This document shows, in pieces, positions 9,536 to 17,321 of a stretch of 22,500 bases of DNA. Numbering within the stretch: the first letter of the stretch is position 1; each line of letters starts with the position of its first letter. Made by a program: the position numbers and the translations under genes. The stretch comes from Cryptomeria japonica (lineage: Eukaryota > Streptophyta > Pinopsida > Cupressales > Cupressaceae), in contig NW_026729153.1 in NCBI RefSeq assembly GCF_030272615.1, forward strand, positions 70,001 through 92,500. The letters are read 5' to 3'. The notes below the pieces were generated by a model. The model saw only the letters and a list, made by a program, of their open reading frames with translations, was not told where the DNA came from and ran no database searches.

Positions 9536-10163
9536 ACCTCGGTGTGCTCCGAGGTGCGAACCCGAGAGCGCTCCGAGGTGCCCACGAAGTCGAAAGTCGG
9601 GTTAATTGCATTGTTTTCCCCGGGTGCGCTCCGAGGTGCGCAACATCGGCGCGCACCAAGGAGGGCTCCGAAGTGTGCTCCAAGGTGCGCACGATGGCGT
9701 GCACCTCTGGTGCGCACGATTCGGAGCTCGGTTTGACCGGGGTGCGCACACCTTGGCTGGGTTGCGCACCTTTTGTGCGCTCCAAGGTGCGCACGAAGTC
9801 GGAGCTCGGTTTGCCCCGGGTGCGCACCTTCGCCAGGGTGCGCACCTTGATGCGCACGCCTTGGCTGGGCTGCGCACCTTGGTGGGCGCCATGGTGCGCA
9901 CCTTTCGTGCGCTCCAAGGTGCGCACGAAGTCGGAGCTCGGTTTGCCCCGGGTGCGCACCTTGGTGGGCGCCATGGTGCACTCCGAGGTGCCCAAGATTG
10001 GTGCGCACCAAGGAGCGCTCCGAAGTGCGCTCCAAGGTGCGCGCGAAGTCGAAAGTTGGGTTAATTGTCCGGTTTGCCTCGGGTGCGCACCTTGCGTGCA
10101 CCTTCGCCAGGGTGGGCGCCTTGGTGCGCACACCTTGGCTGGGCTGCGCACACCTTGGCACCC

Positions 10164-10279
10164 GCGTTTCCTTCATTTTAAATTTTTTTTTTTTACAATC
10201 TCTCAAGTGGGAAATTCTATAATCTCAACTTTTTTTGCCTTTTCAGGAAACTTTTGAATGGAGCGCATCATTGGTGCGC
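10164..10279 (+). repeat. AT-rich island 15 (diverged)
   Basis: Copy of the diverged island at 2264-2379. It is the last AT-rich island before the second 5S gene; none occur further right. Confidence 0.75.
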
Positions 10280-10682
10280 TCCGAAGTGTGCTCCAAAGCT
10301 CTCTCCAGCTGCGTGCACCTGCCCCGGCCGCGCACCCGGCCCCGCCCAGCTTCGCTCACCTGTCCCGGGCGTCTGGTGCGGAACCTTAGAGTAAGAAACA
10401 TCACCGTGCACCTTGGCCAACGTGCGCGACTCGACCGAGCGCGCACTGGCCGAGGTGCACACCGATTTCACCTGGGTGCGCGCGCAGCACCTCGGGCGCA
10501 CCGGGGTGCGCGCACAACGCCCGGGTTGCACCGTGGCCTGTGTGCTCGGGGTGCCTCGGGTGCGCGCTCGGTGTCGCCCCCGCGCGCGCGGTAGTGCGGG
10601 CAGCGCACCCCGGCCCGGCCCGGCCCCGACGAGAACGCAAACGGGCAAAAGGTTTATTCAAATAGCATTGCGACGCCCGGCG
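10280..10682. other. GC-rich low-copy flank downstream of 5S (copy 2)
   Basis: Counterpart of 2380-2782 with two C/T differences, at 10552 (T) and 10674 (C), both at CpG sites. No gene is seen. Confidence 0.6.
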
Positions 10683-10695
10683 AAAAACTAAAAAA
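10683..10695 (-). terminator. Pol III terminator of 5S copy 2
   Basis: T6 then T5 on the minus strand immediately after the 5S 3' end, identical to copy 1. Confidence 0.9.
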
Positions 10696-10813
10696 GGGTG
10701 CAACACCGGGACTTCCCGGGAGGTCACCCATCCCAGTACTACTCCGGCCCAAGCGCGCTTAACTGCGGAGTTCTGATGGGATCCGGTGCACTAATGCTGG
10801 TATGATCGCACCC
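10696..10813 (-). rRNA. 5S rRNA: 5S ribosomal RNA, copy 2
   Basis: A second full-length 118-nt 5S gene on the minus strand, 7,900 bp from the first. Helix I ends, A box, intermediate element (CCGGAG) and C box are all present. It carries G70, which pairs with C105 in helix V as in the common land-plant form. At nt 19 it has A (window position 10795 is T), which faces C59 in helix II and breaks a pair that copy 1 keeps as G19-C59. So each copy carries one likely weakening change. The nearest Pol I promoter (13524) points away from it, about 2.7 kb to the right. Confidence 0.96.
10717..10764 (-). promoter_or_regulatory. Internal control region of 5S copy 2
   Basis: A box at 10764-10750, intermediate element CCGGAG at 10747-10742, and C box at 10734-10717. 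The only difference from copy 1 here is G70 in the intermediate element. Confidence 0.85.
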
Positions 10814-11200
10814 GTTATGAGCTTGTCGCAGTGTGTACTTAGCAAACCGCGACCCACGTGCGAATCCACCCCGGCCACCCACCCCCGTCGAGGTGCACAC
10901 CCTCCCTCGCGAAGTGCGCCCCGTTCGCCAAGTGTGAGCCCTGCCCGGGTGCGCGCACCTTGCTAGGGCGTCGGGTGTGCACCCGGCCCGGCCTACGTGC
11001 GTGCACCTGGAGGGGGCGTCGTGTGCGTGCAGTGTCCCGTCTGCAACGCGGTGCCCACACACCACCTCGGGCGCAACGACCTGCGCTCACATGTGGGCCG
11101 AGTGCACCTTGGTGCATGTTCGGGGCGCCTCGGGTGCACGCTCGATCTTGCCCCGGTGCACCAAGGCGCTCGGTTTGCCCCGGGTGCGCACTTGGTGCAA
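10814..11200. other. GC-rich low-copy flank upstream of 5S (copy 2)
   Basis: Counterpart of 2914-3300. The one difference seen is G at 11010, where copy 1 has T at 3110. No gene is seen. Confidence 0.6.
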
Positions 11201-11555
11201 GGTGGGCACCCAAAATAGGGATCAAGCACCAAAACACAAGTTTCGGGATGCAAAATGGGACCCAAGGACCACAAATGCGTTCCAAGACCCATGATGGGTC
11301 CACGAGAACAAAAATGTGTTCCGAGACTTAATAAACAAATATTGGGTTTTAGGAGAAGAAACATGCTCTGATGCCCAAAACGAGAATCGACCCCGAAAAG
11401 GCCACAGGCCAAAAGTGGGATGCGAGACAAAAAAAAATGGGACCCGAGGACCAAAATTGGGTTCCCAGGTCGAAGACAGGGCAACCGGACAAGAAACGAC
11501 CTCTAAGGCTCGAAATGAGTCCCGACGACTAAAACTTGACAAGAAGCACCCATCA
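11201..11555. other. Low-copy A-rich segment (copy 2)
   Basis: Identical by reading to 3301-3655. Nothing coding is recognised. Confidence 0.6.
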
Positions 11556-13260
11556 GGCACCCAACTCGACACCCATGGGATGCCGACCCACCCGGGCTTC
11601 CACCTAGCACACCTTGGCACCCACCCACCCTCGCACCCAACCTCGCACCCAACTTAGCACCTTTGAACCCACATTGGCACTCACCCTGACCCTGGCACCT
11701 TGGAACCCACATTGGCACTCACCTTGACCCTGGCACCCACCTTTGCACTCACCTTGGGACCCACCCTGGCTCCCACCTCGGCACCCACCCAGACACCCAC
11801 CTTGGTTCCTTGGCACCCACCTTGGATCCTTGGCACCCACCCCGACACCCACCTTGGCACGCAACTTGGCTACTTGCCACCCACCTTGGCTCCTTGACGC
11901 CCACCCCGACAACCACCCCGTGACCTACCCTGGCTAGGGTTGGTGCACACCCACCCTGGTGCCCACCTTGGCACCCACCCTATGACCCACCTTGGCACGC
12001 ACCTTAGTACCCACCCCGTTACCCACCCTAGGACCCACCCCGTGACCCACCTTGGCCAGGGTGGGTGCACCCACCCTGGTGCCCACCTTGGCACCCACCC
12101 ATCCTAGCACCCAGCCTGTGACCGGGCTTGGAACCCAACCTTGCACCCGCACCCGTCTTGGCCAGTGTGGGTGCGCACCCATCCTGGCACCCACGTTGTG
12201 ACACACCCTTTAACCCACGCACCCTAGCACCCACGTTGGCACCCACCTTGGAACCCAACCTAGCAACTTGGCACCCACCCCGTGACCCACCTTGGCATCC
12301 ACCATAGCAGTCGCCGACTTGGCACCCACCTCGGCACCCACCTTGACACTTGTGGACCCACCTTGCCACTCACCCTAGCATCGACCCATCCTAGCACCCA
12401 CCCTGGCACCTTTGCACCCTAGCACTCACCCATCCTAGCACCTAACCTGTGACCCACCTTAACACTCACCCTCGCACCCACCTTGGAACCCAACCTAGCA
12501 CCCACCCACCCTGACACCAACCCTAGCACCTACCCACCCTTGCACCCACCCTGTGACCCATCTTGGCACCCACCCATCCTACCACTCAACCTATCACCCA
12601 CCTTCTCACCCACCTTGGCATCCACCTTAGCACCCACCCACACTGGCACCTTGGCACCCACCTCGGGCAAGGTGGGTGCACACCCACCCTGGCACCCAAT
12701 TTAGAACCCACCGAGCATGTTACCCACCTTGGCACCCACATTGCAGCCCACCCTAGTACCCACCCTATGACCCACATTGGCATCCACACCCTAGCACCCA
12801 GGCACCTCGACACCCGCCTTGACACCCACCCTAGCACTGAACCTGTGACCCACCTTGGAACTCACCCTAGAACCCACCCACCCTGTGAACCACCTTGGCA
12901 TCCACCTTAGCACCCACCCACCTTGGCACCCACTCTAGCACTCACCCATCCTAACACCCAACTTGTTACCCACCTTGGCACCCGCCCTCGCGTCCACCTT
13001 GAAACCCACCCTAGCACCCACCCACGCAGGAGCCCACCTTGGCACCCAACCTAACACCCACGCATCCTGGCACCCAACTTGTGACCCACCTTGGAACCCA
13101 CCCTAGTACCCACCTTTGAACCCACTATATCACCAACCCACCTTGGCACCCACCCTATGACCCTCTTTGGAATCCACCCTAGCACGCACCCACCCTGGCA
13201 CCCACCATGGAGCGCACCCTAGCACCCACCCACCTCGGCACGCACCTCAACACCCACCTT
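11556..13260 (+). repeat. C-rich CACCCACCTTGG minisatellite, full copy
   Basis: About 1.7 kb of degenerate short repeats made of CACCCACC, CTTGGCACCCACC, CCTAGCACCCACC and TGTGACCCACC words. The words are variable and no higher-order period is obvious, unlike the homogeneous arrays to the right. The plus strand is strongly C over G, so the minus strand carries many GGGTGGGTG tracts. Open frames through it translate as Thr-His-Pro strings and are not genes. It separates the 5S half of the spacer from the Pol I promoter half. Confidence 0.88.
11620..11638 (-). other. Potential G-quadruplex (copy 2)
   Basis: Four GGG tracts with loops TGCGA, T and T on the minus strand, identical to 3720-3738. 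Confidence 0.55.
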
Positions 13261-13440
13261 GGTGTGCGCACTGCGCCAACCTCTCAAAGACCCTATGTGG
13301 TGCGCTCCAAAGTGTACACCTTTGGTGCGCTCCAAGGTGCGCACCTTTGGTGCACACCGAGGTGCACACCAAAGTGTGCACCGAGGTGAGCACCAAAGTG
13401 CACTCCAGGGTGCACACCAAGGCGTGCACCTTTGGTGCGG
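13261..13440. repeat. GTGCACC / TTTGGTGCGC short repeats
   Basis: Tandem CACCTTTGGTGCGCTCC and CACCAAAGTGTGCACC words form many small inverted repeats. The block is a bridge between the minisatellite and the promoter modules. It opens with a piece of the promoter-module tail (GTGCGCACTGCGCCAACC). Confidence 0.7.
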
Positions 13441-13503
13441 TCAATGCAAACGAATTCGGAAGTTGGGGTCGATGTCCTAATCGCTGCTGCAGACTACACG
13501 TAT

Positions 13504-13562
13504 GAGAATCGGACAAATAGCTTTATATAGGGGAGGTGTTGCGTTTGATGGGTCGACTCCCC
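13504..13562 (+). promoter_or_regulatory. Pol I spacer promoter 1
   Basis: The core TATATAGGGG is at 13524-13533, with one extra T before it (GCTTTATATAG) unlike all the others. Its downstream hairpin uses GTGC/GCAC (13570-13580), where most neighbours have GCGC/GCGC. Confidence 0.72.
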
Positions 13563-13661
13563 TGGTTGTGTGCACTGCACCAACTTCAAAGACCCTGTCT
13601 TGTTTAAGAAGTCAAAAGTTGGGGTGGATGTCCTAATCATTGCTGCAGTCTACGCATGTAT

Positions 13662-13719
13662 GAGAATCAGACAAATAGCTTATATAGGGGAGGTGTTGCA
13701 TTCGGTGGGTTGACTCCCC
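13662..13719 (+). promoter_or_regulatory. Pol I spacer promoter 2
   Basis: Core TATATAGGGG at 13681-13690, preceded by CAGACAAATAGCT. CTCCCC at 13714-13719 can pair with GGGGAG at the start site. Confidence 0.75.
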
Positions 13720-13881
13720 TGGTTGTGCGCACTGCGCCAACCTCAAAGACCCCGCATAGCAGAAGAAGTCGGAAGTCGGATTTTGGTGAGCACCAAGGCG
13801 TGCACCTTTGGTGCGGTCAACGCAGACGAATTCAGAAGTTGGGGTGGATGTCCTAATCGTTGTTGCAGGCTACACATGTAT

Positions 13882-13939
13882 GAGAATCAGACAAATAGCT
13901 TATATAGGGGAGGTGTTGGGTTTGATGGGTCAACTCCCT
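13882..13939 (+). promoter_or_regulatory. Pol I spacer promoter 3
   Basis: Core at 13901-13910. It follows the 63-bp insertion, and its downstream partner is CTCCCT, giving one wobble pair. Confidence 0.75.
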
Positions 13940-14038
13940 TGGTTGTGCGCATTACGCCAACCTCAAAGACCTTGTTTTCGTTAAGAAGTCAAAAGTTGGG
14001 GTCAATGTCCTAATGGCTCCTGCAGGCTACACATGTAT

Positions 14039-14096
14039 GAGAATCGGACAAATAGCTTATATAGGGGAGGTGTTGGGTTTGATGGGTCGACTCCCC
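14039..14096 (+). promoter_or_regulatory. Pol I spacer promoter 4
   Basis: Core at 14058-14067, preceded by AATCGGACAAATAGCT. Confidence 0.75.
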
Positions 14097-14195
14097 TGGT
14101 TGTGCGCATTACGTCAACCTCAAAGACCTTGTTTTCGTTAAGAAGTCAAAAGTTGGGGTCGATGTCCTAATTGCTCCTGTAGACTACACATGTAT

Positions 14196-14253
14196 GAGAA
14201 TCAGACAAATAGCTTATATAGGGGAGGTGTTGGGTTTGATGGGTTGACTCCCC
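14196..14253 (+). promoter_or_regulatory. Pol I spacer promoter 5
   Basis: Core at 14215-14224. Its downstream hairpin arm has decayed (GCATTACACCAACC). Confidence 0.75.
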
Positions 14254-14352
14254 TAGTTGTTCGCATTACACCAACCTCAAAGACCTTGTTTTCGTTTAGA
14301 AGCCGAAAGTTGGGGTCGATGTCCTAATTGCTCCTGCAGGCTACGCATGTAT

Positions 14353-14410
14353 GAGAATCAGACAAATAGCTTATATAGGGGAGGTGTTGGGTTTGATGGG
14401 TCGACTCCCC
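14353..14410 (+). promoter_or_regulatory. Pol I spacer promoter 6
   Basis: Core at 14372-14381; the last distal module before the 52-bp array. Its downstream hairpin is intact (GGTTG-T-GCGC-ATT-GCGC-CAACC). Confidence 0.75.
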
Positions 14411-14526
14411 TGGTTGTGCGCATTGCGCCAACCTCAAAGACCCTGCATTGCGGATGAAGTCGAAAGTCAGAGTTTGGTGTGCTACAAGGTGTGGTCGAAG
14501 GTGCTCACCTAGGTGTGCACCTTTGG

Positions 14527-15162
14527 AGCACAGGAAAAGTGCCCTCCAAAAGTGCGCACCTTTGGAGTGCACAAAAGTGCCCTCCAAAAGTGCGCACCTT
14601 TGGAGCGCAGAAAAGTGCCCTCCAAAAAGTGCCCTCCAAAAGTGCGCACCTTTGGAGCGCAGAAAAGTGCCCTCCAAAAAGTGCCCTCCAAAAGTGCGCA
14701 CCTTTGGAGCGCAGAAAAGTGCCCTCCAAAAAGTGCCCTCCAAAAGTGCGCACCTTTGGAGCGCAGAAAAGTGCCCTCCAAAAAGTGCCCTCCAAAAGTG
14801 CGCACCTTTGGAGCGCAGAAAAGTGCCCTCCAAAAAGTGCCCTCCAAAAGTGCGCACCTTTGGAGCGCAGAAAAGTGCCCTCCAAAAAGTGCCCTCCAAA
14901 AGTGCGCACCTTTGGAGCGCAGAAAAGTGCCCTCCAAAAAGTGCCCTCCAAAAGTGCGCACCTTTGGAGCGCAGAAAAGTGCCCTCCAAAAAGTGCCCTC
15001 CAAAAGTGCGCACCTTTGGAGCGCAGAAAAGTGCCCTCCAAAAAGTGCCCTCCAAAAGTGCGCACCTTTGGAGCGCAGAAAAGTGCCCTCCAAAAAGTGC
15101 CCTCCAAAAGTGCGCACCTTTGGAGCGCAGAAAAGTGCCCTCCAAAAGTGCGCACTTTTGGT
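14527..15162 (+). repeat. 52-bp tandem array
   Basis: The word TGCGCACCTTTGG recurs every 52 bp at 14591, 14643, 14695 and so on to 15111, with essentially no variation. The unit is two GTGCCCTCCAAAA repeats plus GTGCGCACCTTTGGAGCGC. The first units (from 14527) and the last are shortened. CCAAAAGTGCGCACCTTTGG is a near-perfect inverted repeat. Because 52 is not a multiple of three and no frame has a stop, open frames run through it on both strands, but they are not genes. Such short homogeneous arrays between promoter groups may act as Pol I enhancers, which is inference. Confidence 0.93.
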
Positions 15163-15249
15163 GCGCACCAAGGCGCTGGTTCGGTCGTTGCAGGCGAGTT
15201 CGGAAGTTGGGGTCGATGTCCTGAGCGGAGGTGCAAACTACACAGGTGT

Positions 15250-15307
15250 CGGAATCGGACAAATAGCTTATATAGGGGAGGTGTATGCTTCGATGGGTCG
15301 ACTCCCC
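15250..15307 (+). promoter_or_regulatory. Pol I spacer promoter 7
   Basis: Core TATATAGGGG at 15269-15278, about 110 bp after the end of the 52-bp array. CTCCCC is at 15302-15307, and a second hairpin is at 15309-15330. Confidence 0.75.
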
Positions 15308-15560
15308 AGGTTGAGCGCACCGCGCCAACCTCAAAGACCCTACGGTATGGATGAAGTCGGAAGTTGGGTCCGATGACCGATTCGATTAGTAGGTATGCTC
15401 ATGAGGTCGGAATTTGGGTCCGATGACCTGCCATGTGCAGGAAGGCGAATGTTGACACTGTGCGTTGCAAGGTGCACACCAAGGCGCTGGTGCGGTCTTT
15501 TTAGTCGAGTTCGGAAGTTGGGGTCGATGTCCTGATCGGAGGTGCAAGCTACACAGGTGT

Positions 15561-15618
15561 GGGAATCGGACAAATAGCTTATATAGGGGAGGTGTATGCT
15601 TCGTTGGGTCGACTCCCC
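15561..15618 (+). promoter_or_regulatory. Pol I spacer promoter 8
   Basis: Core at 15580-15589, with its second hairpin at 15620-15641. Confidence 0.75.
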
Positions 15619-15871
15619 GGGTTGAGCGCACCGCGCCAACCTCAAAGACCCTACGGTATGGATGAAGTCGGAAGTTGGGTCCGATGACCGATTCGATATG
15701 TAGGCATACTCGCGAGGTCGGAATTTGGGTCCGATGACCTGCCACGTGCAGGAAGGCGAATGTTGGCACTGTGCGTTGCAAGGTGCGCACCAAGGCGCTG
15801 GTTCGGTCGTTGGAGGCGAGTTCGGAAGTTGGGGTCGATGTCTTGATCGGAGGTGCAAACTACACAGGTGT

Positions 15872-15929
15872 GGGAATCGGACAAATAGCTTATATAGGGG
15901 AGGTGTATGCTTCGTTGGGTCGACTCCCC
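15872..15929 (+). promoter_or_regulatory. Pol I spacer promoter 9
   Basis: Core at 15891-15900, almost identical to promoter 8. Confidence 0.75.
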
Positions 15930-16182
15930 GGGTTGAGCGCACCGCGCCAACCTCAAAGACCCTACGGTATGGATGAAGTCGGAAGTTGGGTCCGATGACC
16001 GATTCGATATGTAGGCATACTCGCGAGGTCGGAATTTGGGTCCGATGACCTGCCATGTGCAGGAAGGCGAATGTTGGGACTGTGCGTCGCAAGGTGCGCA
16101 CCAAGGCGCTGGTGCCGTCGTTGCAGTCGAGTTCGGAAGTTGGGGTCGATGTCCTGGTCAGAGGTGCAAACTACACAGGTGT

Positions 16183-16240
16183 GGGAATCGGACAAATAGC
16201 TTATATAGGGGAGGTGTATGCTTCGATGGGTCGACTCCCT
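16183..16240 (+). promoter_or_regulatory. Pol I spacer promoter 10
   Basis: Core at 16202-16211. The downstream partner is CTCCCT, leaving one wobble pair. It is the last promoter with the GACAAATAGCTT spelling. Confidence 0.75.
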
Positions 16241-16330
16241 GGGTTGAGCGCACCGCGCCAACCTCAAAGACCCTACAGTATGGATGAAGTCGGAAGTTGG
16301 GTCCGATGACCGATTCGATACGTAGGCATA

Positions 16331-16700
16331 TTGGCGAGGTCTGAATTTGTGTCCGATGACCTGCCATGCGCAGGAAGGCGGAATTTGGGTCCGATGACCG
16401 AGTTGATGGCGTGCCATGCGCAGAAAGGCGGAATTTGGGTCCGATGACCGAGTTGATGTTGATGGCCCGCCATGCACAGGAAGGCGGAATTTGGGTCCGA
16501 TGACCGATTTGAAGGCGTGCCATACGCAAAAAGGCGGAGTTTGGGTCCGATGACCGAGTTGATATTGATGGCCCGCCATGCGCAGGAAGGCGGAATTTGG
16601 GTCCGATGACCTGACATACGCATGGAGTCCGACTCGGGGGCCGATGTTCGATTCGATGACTTGCATTGTGGGTAAAGTCGGAAGTTGTGGTCTTTGACCC
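16331..16700 (+). repeat. 50/56-bp alternating repeat of the 311-bp module tail
   Basis: TCCGATGACC recurs at 16352, 16390, 16440, 16496, 16546 and 16602. After the first step of 38, the steps alternate 50 and 56, so the unit is a 106-bp dimer. Each carries GGCGGAATTTGGG and GCCATGCGCAGGAAGG. It has grown out of the tail of the 311-bp module and leads into promoter 11. Confidence 0.75.
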
Positions 16701-16727
16701 GATTCGATGACCAGACTTCGGCTGCTT

Positions 16728-16782
16728 GAGAATCGGACAAATAACTTATATAGGGGAGGTAGTGTTCTCGAGCATCCTCCCC
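16728..16782 (+). promoter_or_regulatory. Pol I promoter 11 (proximal type)
   Basis: Core TATATAGGGG at 16747-16756. The upstream spelling changes to GACAAATAACTT (A for G), shared only by promoters 11-13. GGGGAGG at 16753-16759 can pair with CCTCCCC at 16776-16782. It is followed by a long leader hairpin. Confidence 0.75.
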
Positions 16783-16880
16783 CCGTGCCCGTTTATGTCG
16801 ATTGATGCTGGTGCTCGACTGGTTGGAGCGCTCGGATGCAAAAATCTTGCACCAGGATTTATCGATTGTGATGGACACGG
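16783..16880 (+). other. Leader inverted repeat after promoter 11
   Basis: GTCGATTGATGCTGGTGC (16797-16814) pairs with the segment 16849-16867, starting from CTGGTGC/GCACCAG. The stem extends outward to CCGTG...CACGG (16783-16787 and 16876-16880), with a few mismatches and a bulge. Confidence 0.65.
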
Positions 16881-17168
16881 CAAGTCTCCTGATTGCTATG
16901 CAGGAGCTCATCGTGAATCTCTATGCGGCCTTGGTATGGACTCGACCTGCGGAATGGTTCGGCAATGGTAGTCGCTCCAACACGTCCTTGCAATGGCCAC
17001 AGAGGTGATTCGACTAGAGCTCCAGTCTAGCTTTTGGGTTGCTTGGCGGACTGGTATAGCCGCGATCGAGTTCCGGCCATGAACGTTTTAGATAGCTCTT
17101 GGGCTTTCTGGGACGGAAGTCGGAAGTTTGGGCTGTTGTCCGATTTGATGACCATTCTTCGGATGTGT
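16881..17168 (+). other. Inter-promoter segment related to the 188-bp repeat (first)
   Basis: Contains GATTGCTATGCAGGAGCTC, CAATGGTAGTCGCTCCAACA and CCAGTCTAGCTTTTGGGTTG. These stand in the same order as GATTGCTATGCGGTGAGG, GGTAGTCGCCCCAAGC and CCGTCTAGCCGTTGGGT of the 188-bp units. It looks like an old single-copy relative of the ETS repeat. No gene is seen. Confidence 0.6.
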
Positions 17169-17220
17169 GAGAATCGGACAAATAACTTATATAGGGGACT
17201 GTGTTGTCTCACGCAGCCCC
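17169..17220 (+). promoter_or_regulatory. Pol I promoter 12 (proximal type)
   Basis: Core at 17188-17197. Unlike all others it continues GGGGACTG rather than GGGGAGG, and its downstream partner is CAGCCCC (17214-17220). Pairing is therefore kept with one bulged A. Confidence 0.72.
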
Positions 17221-17222
17221 CT

Positions 17223-17321
17223 CCGTGCCCCTCTATCTCGACCGATGTTGGTGCTTGAAAGGGTTGGGATCGCTCGGATTTATAAACGTGCACCACCATT
17301 TGTCGAGTGTGAGGGACGCGG
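17223..17321 (+). other. Leader inverted repeat after promoter 12
   Basis: CTCGACCGATGTTGGTGC (17237-17254) pairs with GCACCACCATTTGTCGAG (17290-17307). The stem extends outward through CCCCTC/GAGGG to CCGTG/CGCGG. Confidence 0.65.

Larger units (their letters stand above)
8001..10163. repeat. GC-rich palindromic arrays of copy 2
   Basis: Counterpart of 101-2263, including the T-rich insert at 8167-8255. Differences seen are A at 8299 (G at 399) and T at 9211 (G at 1311). The AT-rich islands inside it are listed separately. The longest open frames in the window lie here, but they only translate the repeats into Cys-Ala-Pro-Arg strings. Confidence 0.85.
7901..12068. repeat. 5S-bearing tandem unit, copy 2 (part identical to copy 1)
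   Basis: This is the second copy of the unit, matching 1-4168 base for base apart from seven substitutions. After 12068 the copies part. Copy 2 continues into a further 1.2 kb of C-rich minisatellite, while copy 1 switches at 4169 to the GC/AT module mosaic. Copy 2 therefore keeps the longer arrangement leading into the Pol I promoters. The divergence point falls just after the shared motif CCAGGGTGGG, which also occurs in the GC-rich modules, so unequal crossing-over at that short homology is the likely cause. Confidence 0.92.
13441..14470 (+). repeat. Distal Pol I promoter module array (six modules)
   Basis: Tandem modules each containing AAGTTGGGGTCGATGTCCTA, a CTGCAG-CTACAC-ATGTATGAG stretch, the core promoter, GGGTCGACTCCCC and CCAACCTCAAAGACC. 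TATATAGGGG cores are 157 bp apart, apart from one 220-bp step where 63 bp carrying GTGCACCTTTGGTGCGGTC is inserted. In plants such arrays lie upstream of the gene promoter and act as spacer promoters or enhancers. Confidence 0.85.
15166..16330 (+). repeat. 311-bp promoter module array (four modules)
   Basis: Four modules with exact 311-bp spacing, each starting near CACCAAGGCGCTGGT. Each has AAGTTGGGGTCGATGTCCTG, GCAAACTACACAGGTG, the core promoter, CCAACCTCAAAGACCCTAC, and a tail with GTCCGATGACC and CGCGAGGTCGGAATTTGGG. Compared with the 157-bp modules they gained this tail and replaced GTGTTG with GTGTATGC after the start site. Confidence 0.88.

Noticed and set aside
75-10206. Very long open reading frames on both strands (up to 662 codons at 7525-9513, 579 codons on the minus strand).
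   Set aside because: They translate palindromic GC-rich repeats into Cys-Ala-Pro-Arg-Thr strings, are open in several frames and both strands at once, and shift between copies with indels. No domain is visible.
2796-10813. Cassandra-type retrotransposon, whose terminal repeats carry a 5S-like sequence.
   Set aside because: The 5S copies are full length with both mature ends and a Pol III terminator. They sit in a 7.9-kb tandem duplication, and no TG...CA terminal repeats, primer-binding site or polypurine tract were seen around them.
14591-15162. CRISPR array, because of regular 52-bp spacing.
   Set aside because: The whole 52 bp is repeated with no unique spacers, and the context is plant nuclear rDNA.
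14324-15376. Open frames of 220-336 codons across the 52-bp array.
   Set aside because: The repeat has no stop codon in any frame and its length is not a multiple of three, so every frame stays open by construction.
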